From Clostridiales bacterium (GTDB lineage: Bacteria; Bacillota; Clostridia; Lachnospirales; Lachnospiraceae): a stretch of DNA of 7,808 bases. Below, piece by piece: positions 1 to 5,404 of this stretch. A program made the translations under genes and the position numbers. The stretch spans positions 1 through 7,808 of the forward strand of contig JAJPYU010000180.1 of assembly GCA_021204765.1 (NCBI GenBank), given 5' to 3'. Every line of letters begins with the position of its first letter. Positions within the stretch are counted from its first letter, which is position 1. The notes under the pieces are model-generated. The model saw nothing but the letters and a program-made list of their open reading frames with translations, was not told the origin of the DNA and did not search any database.

Positions 1-76
1 GTATAGCTCTGGGGTTGAAGGGTGTCTGGGTGGGTTTGTACCGATTTATTTATATGTAGCAGATGGAAGTTCTGTG

Positions 77-85
77 TGATATACT
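77..85 (+). promoter_or_regulatory. extended -10 promoter upstream of the Nudix gene
   Basis: TG-A-TATACT forms an extended -10 element (TG at 77-78, hexamer at 80-85). No good -35 hexamer lies 16-18 bases upstream, which is tolerated for extended -10 promoters. Transcription would start near 91-93, giving a short leader before the Nudix start codon. The first 76 bases of the window show no coding feature I can support. Confidence 0.45.
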
Positions 86-119
86 TCATAACAAATGAGG
101 AATGGGAGTTGAAGATGGT

Positions 120-614
120 ATGAAAAACTACAAAGTTACAAACCGTGAAGAGGCGGAAAAACAGCATCCGTCTGAAAAAGCTGTTTTCATGAATATGTGT
201 ATGCTGTGCGATGGAGACATGGTGCTGGCGCTGGATAAAATAGGGAGCGGCTACAGTGGGACTACATTTCCGGGCGGTCATGTGGAAGCAGGAGAGACAT
301 TTTCAGAGGCTGTCATTCGTGAGATGCAGGAAGAAACAGGACTGACAATCAGGCAGCCGATATTAAAAGGCATTTACCACTGGTACCGCGAAAGTATACA
401 TAACGTGGGACTGCTTTACCGTGCGGATTCGTATGAAGGGAAATTGAAAAGCTCTGAGGAGGGACAGGTTTATTGGATCTCCAGGGATGAGTATGAGAAG
501 AAAGATCTGGCAGTCGGTATGAGGCGTGTGCTGCAGATTATGGATGATGATAATCTGACAGAATGTTATATGGATGTGCGGCCGGACGGCAGCATTCAGG
601 AATACATGTCCTGA
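120..614 (+). CDS. Nudix hydrolase (MutT-like, 8-oxo-dGTP diphosphatase type)
   Basis: The protein has about 164 residues and one Nudix fold. The Nudix box is complete at residues 53-75: GHVEAGE, seven residues, then REMQEETGL, matching G-x5-E-x7-REUxEExGU, so the Mg2+-binding glutamates are all present. Family members hydrolyse a nucleoside diphosphate linked to another moiety; the layout resembles clostridial proteins annotated as 8-oxo-dGTP diphosphatase, but the substrate cannot be read from the sequence. It is soluble, with no signal peptide. An ATG also occurs in frame at 102, but the GAGGA before it is only one base away. The ATG at 120 has GGGAG (104-108) eleven bases upstream and is preferred. 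The gene ends 17 bases before the next one, suggesting an operon. Sure of the family, unsure of substrate and exact start. Confidence 0.9.
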   Translation: MKNYKVTNREEAEKQHPSEKAVFMNMCMLCDGDMVLALDKIGSGYSGTTFPGGHVEAGETFSEAVIREMQEETGLTIRQPILKGIYHWYRESIHNVGLLYRADSYEGKLKSSEEGQVYWISRDEYEKKDLAVGMRRVLQIMDDDNLTECYMDVRPDGSIQEYMS

Positions 615-631
615 AACGGGAGGAAAAACAT

Positions 632-847
632 ATGGAATCAACGCTTGAATTTATGCCGTTGGCGAACAGAGAATTAAATCTGGATGAAGTGGCGAAACAC
701 CTGGATGTGGTCAGGGATGTCCTGGAACAGGTTGTGGATCAATACGATGAAGATGGCAGTGAGAGAACCGATGAACTGGCGGAAGCTTTAGATGCACTTG
801 AAAATGCCAGTGAGATTATTAATGGGATTCTTATGGATGAGTTGTAA
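632..847 (+). CDS. small acidic protein of unknown function (71 aa)
   Basis: I do not recognise a family. The start at 632 is fixed by GGGAGG at 618-623, eight bases upstream. An in-frame ATG further upstream (563) lies inside the Nudix gene and has no such site. The product is strongly acidic, with runs such as DQYDEDGSERTDE near the centre, and looks almost wholly helical (two or three amphipathic helices, residues 16-40 and 47-70). There is no signal peptide, membrane segment or cysteine. It starts 17 bases after the Nudix stop codon and so is probably translated from the same mRNA. Its size, acidity and helix pattern would fit a small binding or regulatory partner, but that is only a guess. 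Codon use is like its neighbours, so I regard it as a real gene. Confidence 0.75.
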   Translation: MESTLEFMPLANRELNLDEVAKHLDVVRDVLEQVVDQYDEDGSERTDELAEALDALENASEIINGILMDEL

Positions 848-888
848 AAAACATTTATTAAATCCAAATAGATTTGAGATGGCTTGTA

Positions 889-917
889 TTGACATTATAT
901 ATACCATGTCATATACT
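889..917 (+). promoter_or_regulatory. sigma-A promoter with overlapping inverted repeat (antitoxin operator)
   Basis: The -35 hexamer TTGACA (889-894) and the -10 hexamer TATACT (912-917) are separated by exactly 17 bases, the best promoter in the window. An inverted repeat GACAT (891-895) and ATGTC (906-910), ten bases apart, overlaps the -35 box and spacer. Ribbon-helix-helix antitoxins typically repress their own promoter by binding such repeats, so this is the likely operator of the downstream antitoxin gene. The repeat is seen; its use as an operator is inferred. Confidence 0.75.
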
Positions 918-937
918 GATTTTGGGAGGTGCATAAC

Positions 938-1273
938 ATGGAAACTATGGGATTAGTTCAGGCTCGTACACCTGAAAGAATAAAATCAGAAGCAACAGAG
1001 ATTCTTGGAAAACTGGGGCTGAATATGTCTACGTACATTAATATGTCATTGAACCAGCTGATTATCCAGGGGAGGGTTCCTTTTACTGTTTCTGTTTACA
1101 CACAGCCATATACTGATGATGAGATTATCGCTGAGGTACAGGCCAGTTTACGCATGGAAGGTATGGATTTGACAGATCAGGACTTAAAGCTTCTAAGATC
1201 TGTCAAAAGCGGAGATATGACTGGCGATGAGGCACGGCAGAAGATACTGGAAGGGGTGCAGAGTGGCAGATAA
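938..1273 (+). CDS. RelB/DinJ-like antitoxin with VbhA-type Fic-inhibitor segment
   Basis: 111 residues, start set by GGGAGG at 924-929, eight bases before ATG 938. Residues 5-50 form a ribbon-helix-helix DNA-binding domain of the RelB/DinJ type: a short beta strand (LVQART), two helices and the ending GRVPFTV. The C-terminal half differs from ordinary RelB tails. Residues 64-104 contain SLRMEG at 70-75, matching [S/T]xxxE[G/N], the inhibitory helix motif of class I Fic antitoxins such as VbhA (SVRLEG), followed by GDMTGDEA, which resembles the second half of that family. The predicted role is to repress its promoter and block AMP transfer by a partner Fic enzyme. That partner overlaps the last 11 bases but is destroyed, so this is an orphan antitoxin. 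Family assignment of the N-terminus is solid; the VbhA-like reading is by motif. Confidence 0.85.
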   Translation: METMGLVQARTPERIKSEATEILGKLGLNMSTYINMSLNQLIIQGRVPFTVSVYTQPYTDDEIIAEVQASLRMEGMDLTDQDLKLLRSVKSGDMTGDEARQKILEGVQSGR

Positions 1274-1494
1274 TACATATTGTTATCCGGGCACGGAGGT
1301 GCTGAAGAATAAGCTGGATATTCGAAACCAGGATAAATTGGCTGATATTATGTCTTGCATTTAAAAATTCTTATGCTGTTCATTTTGAGAGTGTCAGCTC
1401 GAAAGAAATGTTGGCTGCCAGCAAAGCTTCTTTTCTGTGTGATTATGATAGTATGGTAAGCTTGTTTGACAGGTGTTTGATAAAGGTTTATTAA
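1263..1494 (+). pseudogene. Fic-family toxin remnant with internal deletion
   Basis: A GTG at 1263, inside the antitoxin gene and six bases after GGAAGGGG (1249-1256), opens a frame reading VADNTYCYPGTEVLKNKLDI, the typical N-terminus of Fic (AMP-transferase) toxins. It stops at 1362-1364 after 33 codons. From about 1351 the +1 frame continues as CLAFKNSYAVHFES and KEMLAASKASF, ending FDRCLIKVY at a stop at 1492-1494, which matches the C-terminal end of the same family. The centre, including the catalytic HxFx[D/E]GNGR loop, is gone: about 75 codons remain of a family length near 200. The product cannot be active. A further stretch reading KDESESVLDYEWG (1493-1534) would join by a one-base shift and may be the original tail, but this is uncertain. 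Confidence 0.75.
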
Positions 1495-1589
1495 GGATGA
1501 ATCTGAAAGCGTTTTGGATTATGAGTGGGGATAACTCCGGCATAAAGTGTCACACATACAGGAGCTTCCTCCTTTCTTATAGCAGAAAA

Positions 1590-1618
1590 GTAATCAAAAA
1601 GTAATCAAAGGTAATCAA
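1590..1618 (+). repeat. three helically phased GTAATCAA repeats
   Basis: GTAATCAAA occurs at 1590-1598 and 1601-1609, and GTAATCAAC at 1611-1619; the starts are 11 and 10 bases apart, about one turn of the DNA helix each. Just downstream, AAACCC (1631-1636) and GGGTTT (1649-1654) form a weak inverted repeat. The block lies between two truncated genes. Repeats spaced like this are typical of arm sites for tyrosine integrases or of regulator arrays. I read it as a possible leftover of an integrated element; no integrase gene is present. I see no gene between 1495 and 1672. Confidence 0.4.
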
Positions 1619-1672
1619 CCTCGAAGTCCCAAACCCCTTGATTTTAGCGGGTTTTCACGATTCGGTCAGGCG

Positions 1673-2077
1673 TTTGAGCCTCCTTTTGAGAGTGCCGCGG
1701 AAATGGACAGGGTGCTGATTGACAATTGGAACCGGAAGGTCAGGCCTGAAGATGAGGTGTACATTCTGGGAGATGTGACGATGAAGGGCGCAGAGTTTGC
1801 CACTGAAAAGCTCCTTCAGCTGAATGGGACACTTTATCTGGTAAAAGGCAATCATGACCGTTTCGCGGACAGCCCGGTTTTTGACACATCCCTGTTCGAA
1901 TGGATCAGGGATTACTACGAATTGGAATATAAAAATGAAAGGTTCATATTATTTCATTACCCAATAGAGGAATGGAATCATTATTTCCGCCATTCGTATC
2001 ATCTCCATGGCCACCAGCACAACCACATGAACCATAACCTGGAGAACAGGGAAGGCGACCATATTCCTTTTTTATAG
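1673..2077 (+). pseudogene. metallophosphoesterase, truncated at both ends
   Basis: From about 1673 the frame reads FEPPFESAAEMDRVLIDNWN, matching the region just after the first motif of small calcineurin-like phosphoesterases (about 170 residues). Counting from ATG 1703, the GD motif (residues 23-24), GNHD (49-52), the HYP histidine (85) and GHQH (103-106) are intact. The N-terminal D-x-H motif that supplies metal ligands is absent: upstream the frame runs without any ATG into unrelated repeat-rich DNA and a stop at 1580. There is no Shine-Dalgarno site before ATG 1703. At the other end the protein stops at 2077 right after NREGDHIPFL, short of the usual C-terminal segment, exactly where the MITE-like element begins. 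Probably inactive. The codons that remain are well conserved, so the damage looks recent. Confidence 0.75.
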
Positions 2078-2078
2078 T

Positions 2079-2284
2079 GATATCATGATACTAAGGTCAA
2101 AAGGTATGATACCTACGGATTGCTACGTGCTACGCACTCTCGCAATCCTCAAAACATTCGAAATCCGCTAAATTTGACCTAAAAAAGGTCAAATTTGCTT
2201 CTTTCTCATGTTTTGGCGGGTCCCAAAGTCATACAATTGGATGCAAGCATCCATTGTATGACCTTTTGACCCTGGTATCATATC
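2079..2284. mobile_element. MITE-like non-coding element with terminal inverted repeats
   Basis: The ends are inverted copies of each other. The left end starts GATATCATGATAC and continues TAAGGTCAAAAGGT to 2105. The right end, read from 2284 on the complementary strand, starts GATATGATAC and continues CAGGGTCAAAAGGT to 2261. They differ by three inserted bases and two substitutions. ATAGT occurs immediately outside both ends (2074-2078 and 2285-2289), a candidate target duplication. Inside are three hairpins: GGATTGC/GCAATCC (2117-2123, 2142-2148) with an inner GTGC/GCAC stem; an 11-bp perfect stem AAATTTGACCT/AGGTCAAATTT (2170-2180, 2186-2196) around five A; and CATACAATTGGATG/CATCCATTGTATG (2230-2243, 2248-2260). 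There is no open reading frame of note. It would need a transposase in trans; which family cannot be told from here. Confidence 0.7.
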
Positions 2285-2294
2285 ATAGTATCAA
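2266..2294 (+). promoter_or_regulatory. possible promoter reading out of the MITE right end
   Basis: TTGACC (2266-2271), part of the terminal repeat, is followed after 17 bases by TATCAA (2289-2294), which lies just outside the element. The -35 match is good (5/6), the -10 weak (4/6). Only 36 bases separate the element from the start codon of the ADP-ribosylglycohydrolase gene, so that gene's promoter must lie in or across the element unless transcription reads through from upstream. Confidence 0.3.
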
Positions 2295-2320
2295 CGAAAG
2301 TATGAAGGAGGACGAAAAAT

Positions 2321-3181
2321 ATGTACGGTGCGATAATAGGTGACATAGTAGGCTCTGTATATGAGTGGCATAATATCAAAACAAAGGATTTTCCGTTATT
2401 CCGCAGGAGCTGTCGGTTTACGGATGACACAGTTATGACCTGTGCCGTTGCGGAAGCCATCATGAACGGCGGAAAAAGGGACGATTTTATTGATGCCATG
2501 AAAAAATACGGCAGGATGTACCCGAATGCAGGATATGGCGGGAACTTTATCCGCTGGATCTATTCGGATGATCGGAAGCCTTATAACAGCTATGGTAACG
2601 GCTCTGCAATGCGTGTTTCTCCCTGTGCCTGGGTCATGGACTGCGGATTCTGCGCCAGGACGGGACTGTGGCCGACTAACGGCAGAGAGCTGGCAAAACT
2701 TTCCGCCGAGGTGACCCACAATCATCCGGAAGGTATCAAAGGTGCAATGGCGGTAGCAGATGTTATATTCATGTGCCGTTATTATTTTGGAGGGTACTGC
2801 GGAGATTATGAGACTCCGATTAATGATGACCCGGAAGAATGCAAAAAGCGTATCAAGGAGCACATTGAAACAGAATACGGCTATGACCTGGGCAGGACAC
2901 TGGATGAGATCCGTCCGAATTATAGTTTTGATGTGTCCTGCCAGAACTCAGTGCCGCAGGCGATCGTCGCATTTCTGGAAAGCAGTGATTATGAGGATGC
3001 CATCCGCAATGCCATATCCATTGGAGGGGACAGTGACACTATTGCGGCCATCGCGGGGAGCATTGCCGAGGCCGCCTATGGAATCCCGAAATGGATCAAG
3101 GACAAGGCATGGTCTTATCTGGATGAACCGCTCAGGGATGTGCTGAGGCGGTGGAGGAAGTTTGTGGCACCGGAACATTGA
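2321..3181 (+). CDS. ADP-ribosylglycohydrolase family protein (DraG-like)
   Basis: 286 residues, complete. The fold is the all-helical ADP-ribosylglycohydrolase family, in which two Mg2+ or Mn2+ ions help cleave ADP-ribose from proteins or small molecules. Visible motifs are GDIVGSVYE (7-15), the metal-binding FTDDTVMT (33-40), GNGSAMR (92-98), HNHPEG (133-138) and the second metal motif GGDSDTIAAIAG (235-246), so all the metal ligands are there. Family members include DraG, which reactivates dinitrogen reductase, but no nitrogenase is nearby and the substrate is unknown. AAGGAGG (2305-2311) sits nine bases before the ATG. The gene stands alone: a MITE-like element lies just upstream and a dead HAD gene on the opposite strand downstream. 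A protein reversing ADP-ribosylation near a Nudix hydrolase and a Fic locus is suggestive, but no functional link is shown. Confidence 0.92.
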   Translation: MYGAIIGDIVGSVYEWHNIKTKDFPLFRRSCRFTDDTVMTCAVAEAIMNGGKRDDFIDAMKKYGRMYPNAGYGGNFIRWIYSDDRKPYNSYGNGSAMRVSPCAWVMDCGFCARTGLWPTNGRELAKLSAEVTHNHPEGIKGAMAVADVIFMCRYYFGGYCGDYETPINDDPEECKKRIKEHIETEYGYDLGRTLDEIRPNYSFDVSCQNSVPQAIVAFLESSDYEDAIRNAISIGGDSDTIAAIAGSIAEAAYGIPKWIKDKAWSYLDEPLRDVLRRWRKFVAPEH

Positions 3182-3290
3182 GGTAATGTTTTATTGCCAA
3201 GATATTCGTTCTTCCCGCACCAGCAGAGGAGTGCTTGGTGCAGGGGAGACTTTTTGATGACGACAGTTCCCTGCCGGAAAACTCTCTGGC

Positions 3291-3437
3291 GGCATTGCGT
3301 CCGGTGTTAATGTCCATTCCGGACTCCCCTGCATACAGAAGCCGGCTCGGATCAAGTCCCATGCATGAGGCCAGATGCAGTGCGGCATCAGGCTGTGGTT
3401 TGCGATGGAAAAAGTCTGTCCCGTCCAGATCAAACAT
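3291..3437 (-). pseudogene. internally deleted HAD-family phosphatase (paralogue of 7062-7766)
   Basis: Read on the minus strand from 3437 this gives MFDLDGTDFFHRKPQPD and then a stretch close to residues 152-183 of the intact HAD gene at 7062-7766, through the GESGMDINTGRNA motif. Motif I (DLDGT) is joined directly to the motif III lysine region; the whole cap domain and motif II are missing. Homology to the C-terminal part stops near 3291, although FSGREL soon after may match the intact FRGKEEL. The frame runs on to 3132, overlapping the ADP-ribosylglycohydrolase gene, without further similarity. No usable ribosome site is seen, and the original start was probably upstream (the frame reads ISNFK before MFDL). 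Not functional. About five in six bases match the intact copy across 3293-3416. Confidence 0.8.
3358..3395 (-). repeat. 38-bp perfect direct repeat, copy 1 (in HAD remnant)
   Basis: These 38 bases are identical to 7285-7322 in the same orientation. They encode the PDAALHLASCMGL segment of the two HAD paralogues. The flanks are clearly more diverged, so this is the best-matched core of a longer homologous stretch (3293-3416 against 7220-7343). Confidence 0.9.
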
Positions 3438-3552
3438 TTTAAAGTTTGAAATGTGAAATTGAAATGCTTTACAGGATTGAAGTGGACTTTTTAAAAAAGA
3501 TGGTGTTAGAATTACCTCCGGAATAAATCATGTTAACAAGAGGTGATGATTC

Positions 3553-4962
3553 ATGGAGAAATCAGAAAAAGCCATATCTTCAGCTGCGCCGCAGAGCGCT
3601 TTATCAAAGAATACTATAAATCCCCTCGGGACAGAAAAAGTCGGGCGGCTCATACTCAGATTCTCCGTACCAAGTATAATTTCCCTGGTGGTTGTGGCAT
3701 TTTACAATATTGTTGACCAGATTTTTATAGGTCAGTCCGTAGGATATCTGGGAAATGCCGCCACCAATATCGTCCTCCCTTTCGCAACCATTATCATCGC
3801 CTTCGGGAATATGCTGAGCGACGGCACTGCCGCCAATATGAGTCTGAGGCTGGGTGCCGGGGATGAGGGGGCCGCCTCCCGTGGAGTGGGCAATTGCATC
3901 ACCCTGATGATTATTTTCGGGGTGGTTTCCTGCATTCTTTTTGAGATATTCCTGCCGCCTCTGTGCAGGGCTTTTGGAGCTATCGACACCACTTTTTCCT
4001 ATGCCATGGAATACGGCCGCATCATAGTACTTGGCTTTCCCTTTTCCATGATAGACGGAGCTCTGACATCGGTGATCCGTGCCGATGGCCGACCGAAACA
4101 GAGCATGACGGGGATGCTCATAGGCTGCGGGACTAATGTCATCCTGGACTGGCTGTTCTGTCTCAGGTTTGGCTGGGGCGTTGCCGGGGCTGCCTGGGGC
4201 ACTATCATCGGTCAGGCCATTGTGGCAGTATATTACATCATCCTGCTCTTTTTCCTGCGCAGTGTCCACATGGAGAAGGGCTTCCTTAAACCGGAGAAAA
4301 AGACAACAAAAAAGATTCTGACTCTGGGGCTTCCCAGTTTTGTCACGCAGATCTCCATAGTGCTGGTCATGTTCGTCATGAACAATATCATTGTCATGTG
4401 CGGTGAGAATTCCAAATACGGTCCGGATATTCCTCTGGCAGTCATCGGCATTACCATGAAGTTCTGCACCATAGCCATATCCATCGGCCTTGGTGTCGCC
4501 AGCGGCACTCAGCCCGTCTGGGGATATAACTACGGCAGCGGGCAGTATGACAGGGTGAAACAGGCCTTCAGGATATCTATGACTGTCAGCACTGTCATAC
4601 TTATAGGAGCATTTATAATATTTGAGGCTTTCCCGATGCAGCTTATAGGTCTCTTCGGAAAAGAGTCAGATCTATATCTGGAATTCGCTGTAAAATGCAT
4701 ACGCCATTATCTGGCAGGGACATTTATGGTGGGTGCCGGACTGACCAGCTGTATATTCTTCCAGGCATTGGGGCACCCCATTAAATCCACTGTCGTGACT
4801 CTGCTTCGTCAGGTCTTTACCCTGATCCCGGCTATACTTATACTGGGATTTGCAGTCGGCATAAACGGGCTCATCTGGGCTGGTGCCATCTCAGACTGCA
4901 TTTCCGGGATAATAGCTGTCATTATGGTGGCGGCAAGCTGGAAGAAGCTTTTTAATATATGA
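3553..4962 (+). CDS. MATE family multidrug efflux transporter (MepA-like)
   Basis: 469 residues, the usual length of the family. After a hydrophilic N-terminus of about 30 residues comes NPLGTEKVGRLILRFSVPSI and then YNIVDQIFIGQ, the signature of MepA-like MATE pumps; GYLGNAATN and the loop LRLGAGDEG follow. About twelve membrane segments are predicted, in two halves joined by the basic cytoplasmic loop EKKTTKKI near residue 255; the second half has its own GVASGTQPVWGYNYG motif. Such pumps export cationic drugs or dyes using a Na+ or H+ gradient; the substrate is not predictable. The start is set by AGAGGTGAT (3540-3548), a near-perfect ribosome site. No regulator gene adjoins it, and I see no convincing promoter in 3438-3540. 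It ends 15 bases from a convergent broken gene. Confidence 0.93.
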   Translation: MEKSEKAISSAAPQSALSKNTINPLGTEKVGRLILRFSVPSIISLVVVAFYNIVDQIFIGQSVGYLGNAATNIVLPFATIIIAFGNMLSDGTAANMSLRLGAGDEGAASRGVGNCITLMIIFGVVSCILFEIFLPPLCRAFGAIDTTFSYAMEYGRIIVLGFPFSMIDGALTSVIRADGRPKQSMTGMLIGCGTNVILDWLFCLRFGWGVAGAAWGTIIGQAIVAVYYIILLFFLRSVHMEKGFLKPEKKTTKKILTLGLPSFVTQISIVLVMFVMNNIIVMCGENSKYGPDIPLAVIGITMKFCTIAISIGLGVASGTQPVWGYNYGSGQYDRVKQAFRISMTVSTVILIGAFIIFEAFPMQLIGLFGKESDLYLEFAVKCIRHYLAGTFMVGAGLTSCIFFQALGHPIKSTVVTLLRQVFTLIPAILILGFAVGINGLIWAGAISDCISGIIAVIMVAASWKKLFNI

Positions 4963-4977
4963 AAATTTGGATTCCGT

Positions 4978-5237
4978 TTATTCTTTAATAACAAATCTCC
5001 GGGTCTTCCATCGTCCGCTGAGGTAATACACGCCGCCTACCATGAAAGGTGTGAAGCCGGCCACGGCGTCACCCTGCCAGAAGCCTACATATCTCATATA
5101 CAGTACAAGGCCTAAGAGCAGTCCTAATCCGATGCGGTGAGAATGAGTATATTGAGCCAAAGCAGCATCCGCACAGGCGCTTTAAGACGGTGATTTTCAT
5201 GATAAGATGGAGACTCCGATAACCGTTTTCTTTTCAA
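4978..5237 (-). pseudogene. small two-helix membrane protein, frameshifted
   Basis: On the minus strand, a frame from a possible TTG start at 5237 reads LKRKRLSESPSYHENHRLK, then APVRMLLWLNILILTA down to 5133. The next codons in that frame meet a stop (TAG). Shifting by one base at about 5131-5132, the reading goes on as GLGLLLGLVLYMRYVGFW, then QGDAVAGFTPFMVGG, and ends RWKTRRFVIKE at the stop 4978-4980. Joined, this makes about 86 residues with a basic N-terminus, two hydrophobic segments and a basic tail, a normal layout for a small membrane protein. Codon use on both sides of the break resembles the intact genes. I do not recognise the family. A sequencing error rather than a true mutation is possible. 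No Shine-Dalgarno site precedes the TTG, so the 5' end may also be lost. Confidence 0.55.
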
Positions 5238-5244
5238 AGTAAAC

Positions 5245-5286
5245 AGTATTGTAATACTTGCAATGACATCGCATGGATAGTATACT
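5245..5286 (+). promoter_or_regulatory. promoter with palindromic operator-like site
   Basis: TTGCAA (5258-5263), 17 bases, TATACT (5281-5286) makes a plausible sigma-A promoter pointing towards the PlsY-like gene. A perfect palindrome, AGTATT-GT-AATACT (5245-5258), ends on the first base of the -35 box, a normal place for a repressor or activator site. Transcription from near 5293 would give a leader of about 225 bases. No regulator gene lies in the window. Confidence 0.45.
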
Positions 5287-5305
5287 TTAAGAAAAAACAG
5301 GGGGA

Positions 5306-5404
5306 TTAGCGTTTGCGAAGCCTCCGGAAGAGATGCGGAAAATGACCATCGCCGATGTCATAGGTGAGACAAAATGCCATATCCAAAGGCAGATGGCTCA
5401 ATGA
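5306..5404 (+). other. possible gene remnant or leader peptide
   Basis: This frame is open for 32 codons and reads LAFAKPPEEMRKMTIADVIG followed by ETKCHIQRQMAQ and a stop. It looks protein-like, but no start codon sits at a good distance from the purine-rich GGGGG (5300-5304). The internal ATG at 5333 has only a too-close GGAAG. I do not recognise it. It may be the end of a decayed gene or a short leader peptide. Confidence 0.25.

Noticed and set aside
563..631. N-terminal extension of the 71-residue protein from an upstream in-frame ATG
   Set aside because: It overlaps the Nudix gene and lacks a ribosome site, while GGGAGG is eight bases before ATG 632.
929..937. GTG start for the antitoxin at 929
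   Set aside because: The GTG overlaps the last base of the GGGAGG ribosome site, which is placed correctly for ATG 938.
1498..1605. Short frame after the Fic remnant starting at ATG 1498
   Set aside because: Its translation is not protein-like, it has only a weak ribosome site and it runs into the repeat block.
1590..1618. CRISPR array
   Set aside because: Repeats are only 9 bases with 1-2 base gaps; there are no spacers.
1631..1654. Intrinsic terminator at AAACCC/GGGTTT
   Set aside because: The stem is six weak pairs with a 12-base loop and only a short T run.
2079..2284. Riboswitch or structured RNA before the glycohydrolase gene
   Set aside because: The hairpins are bounded by inverted terminal repeats and a candidate target duplication, which fits a MITE better; no known riboswitch core is seen.
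2396..2863. 155-codon frame on the minus strand
   Set aside because: It is antisense to the well-conserved ADP-ribosylglycohydrolase gene, with unlikely composition and no ribosome site.
3604..4269. 221-codon frame on the minus strand
   Set aside because: It is the shadow of the MATE gene, rich in low-information residues and without known motifs.
4978..5160. 60-residue protein starting at 5160 as a genuine gene
   Set aside because: Its first residues come from the wrong frame; the upstream frame gives a better N-terminus, so it is read as part of a frameshifted gene.
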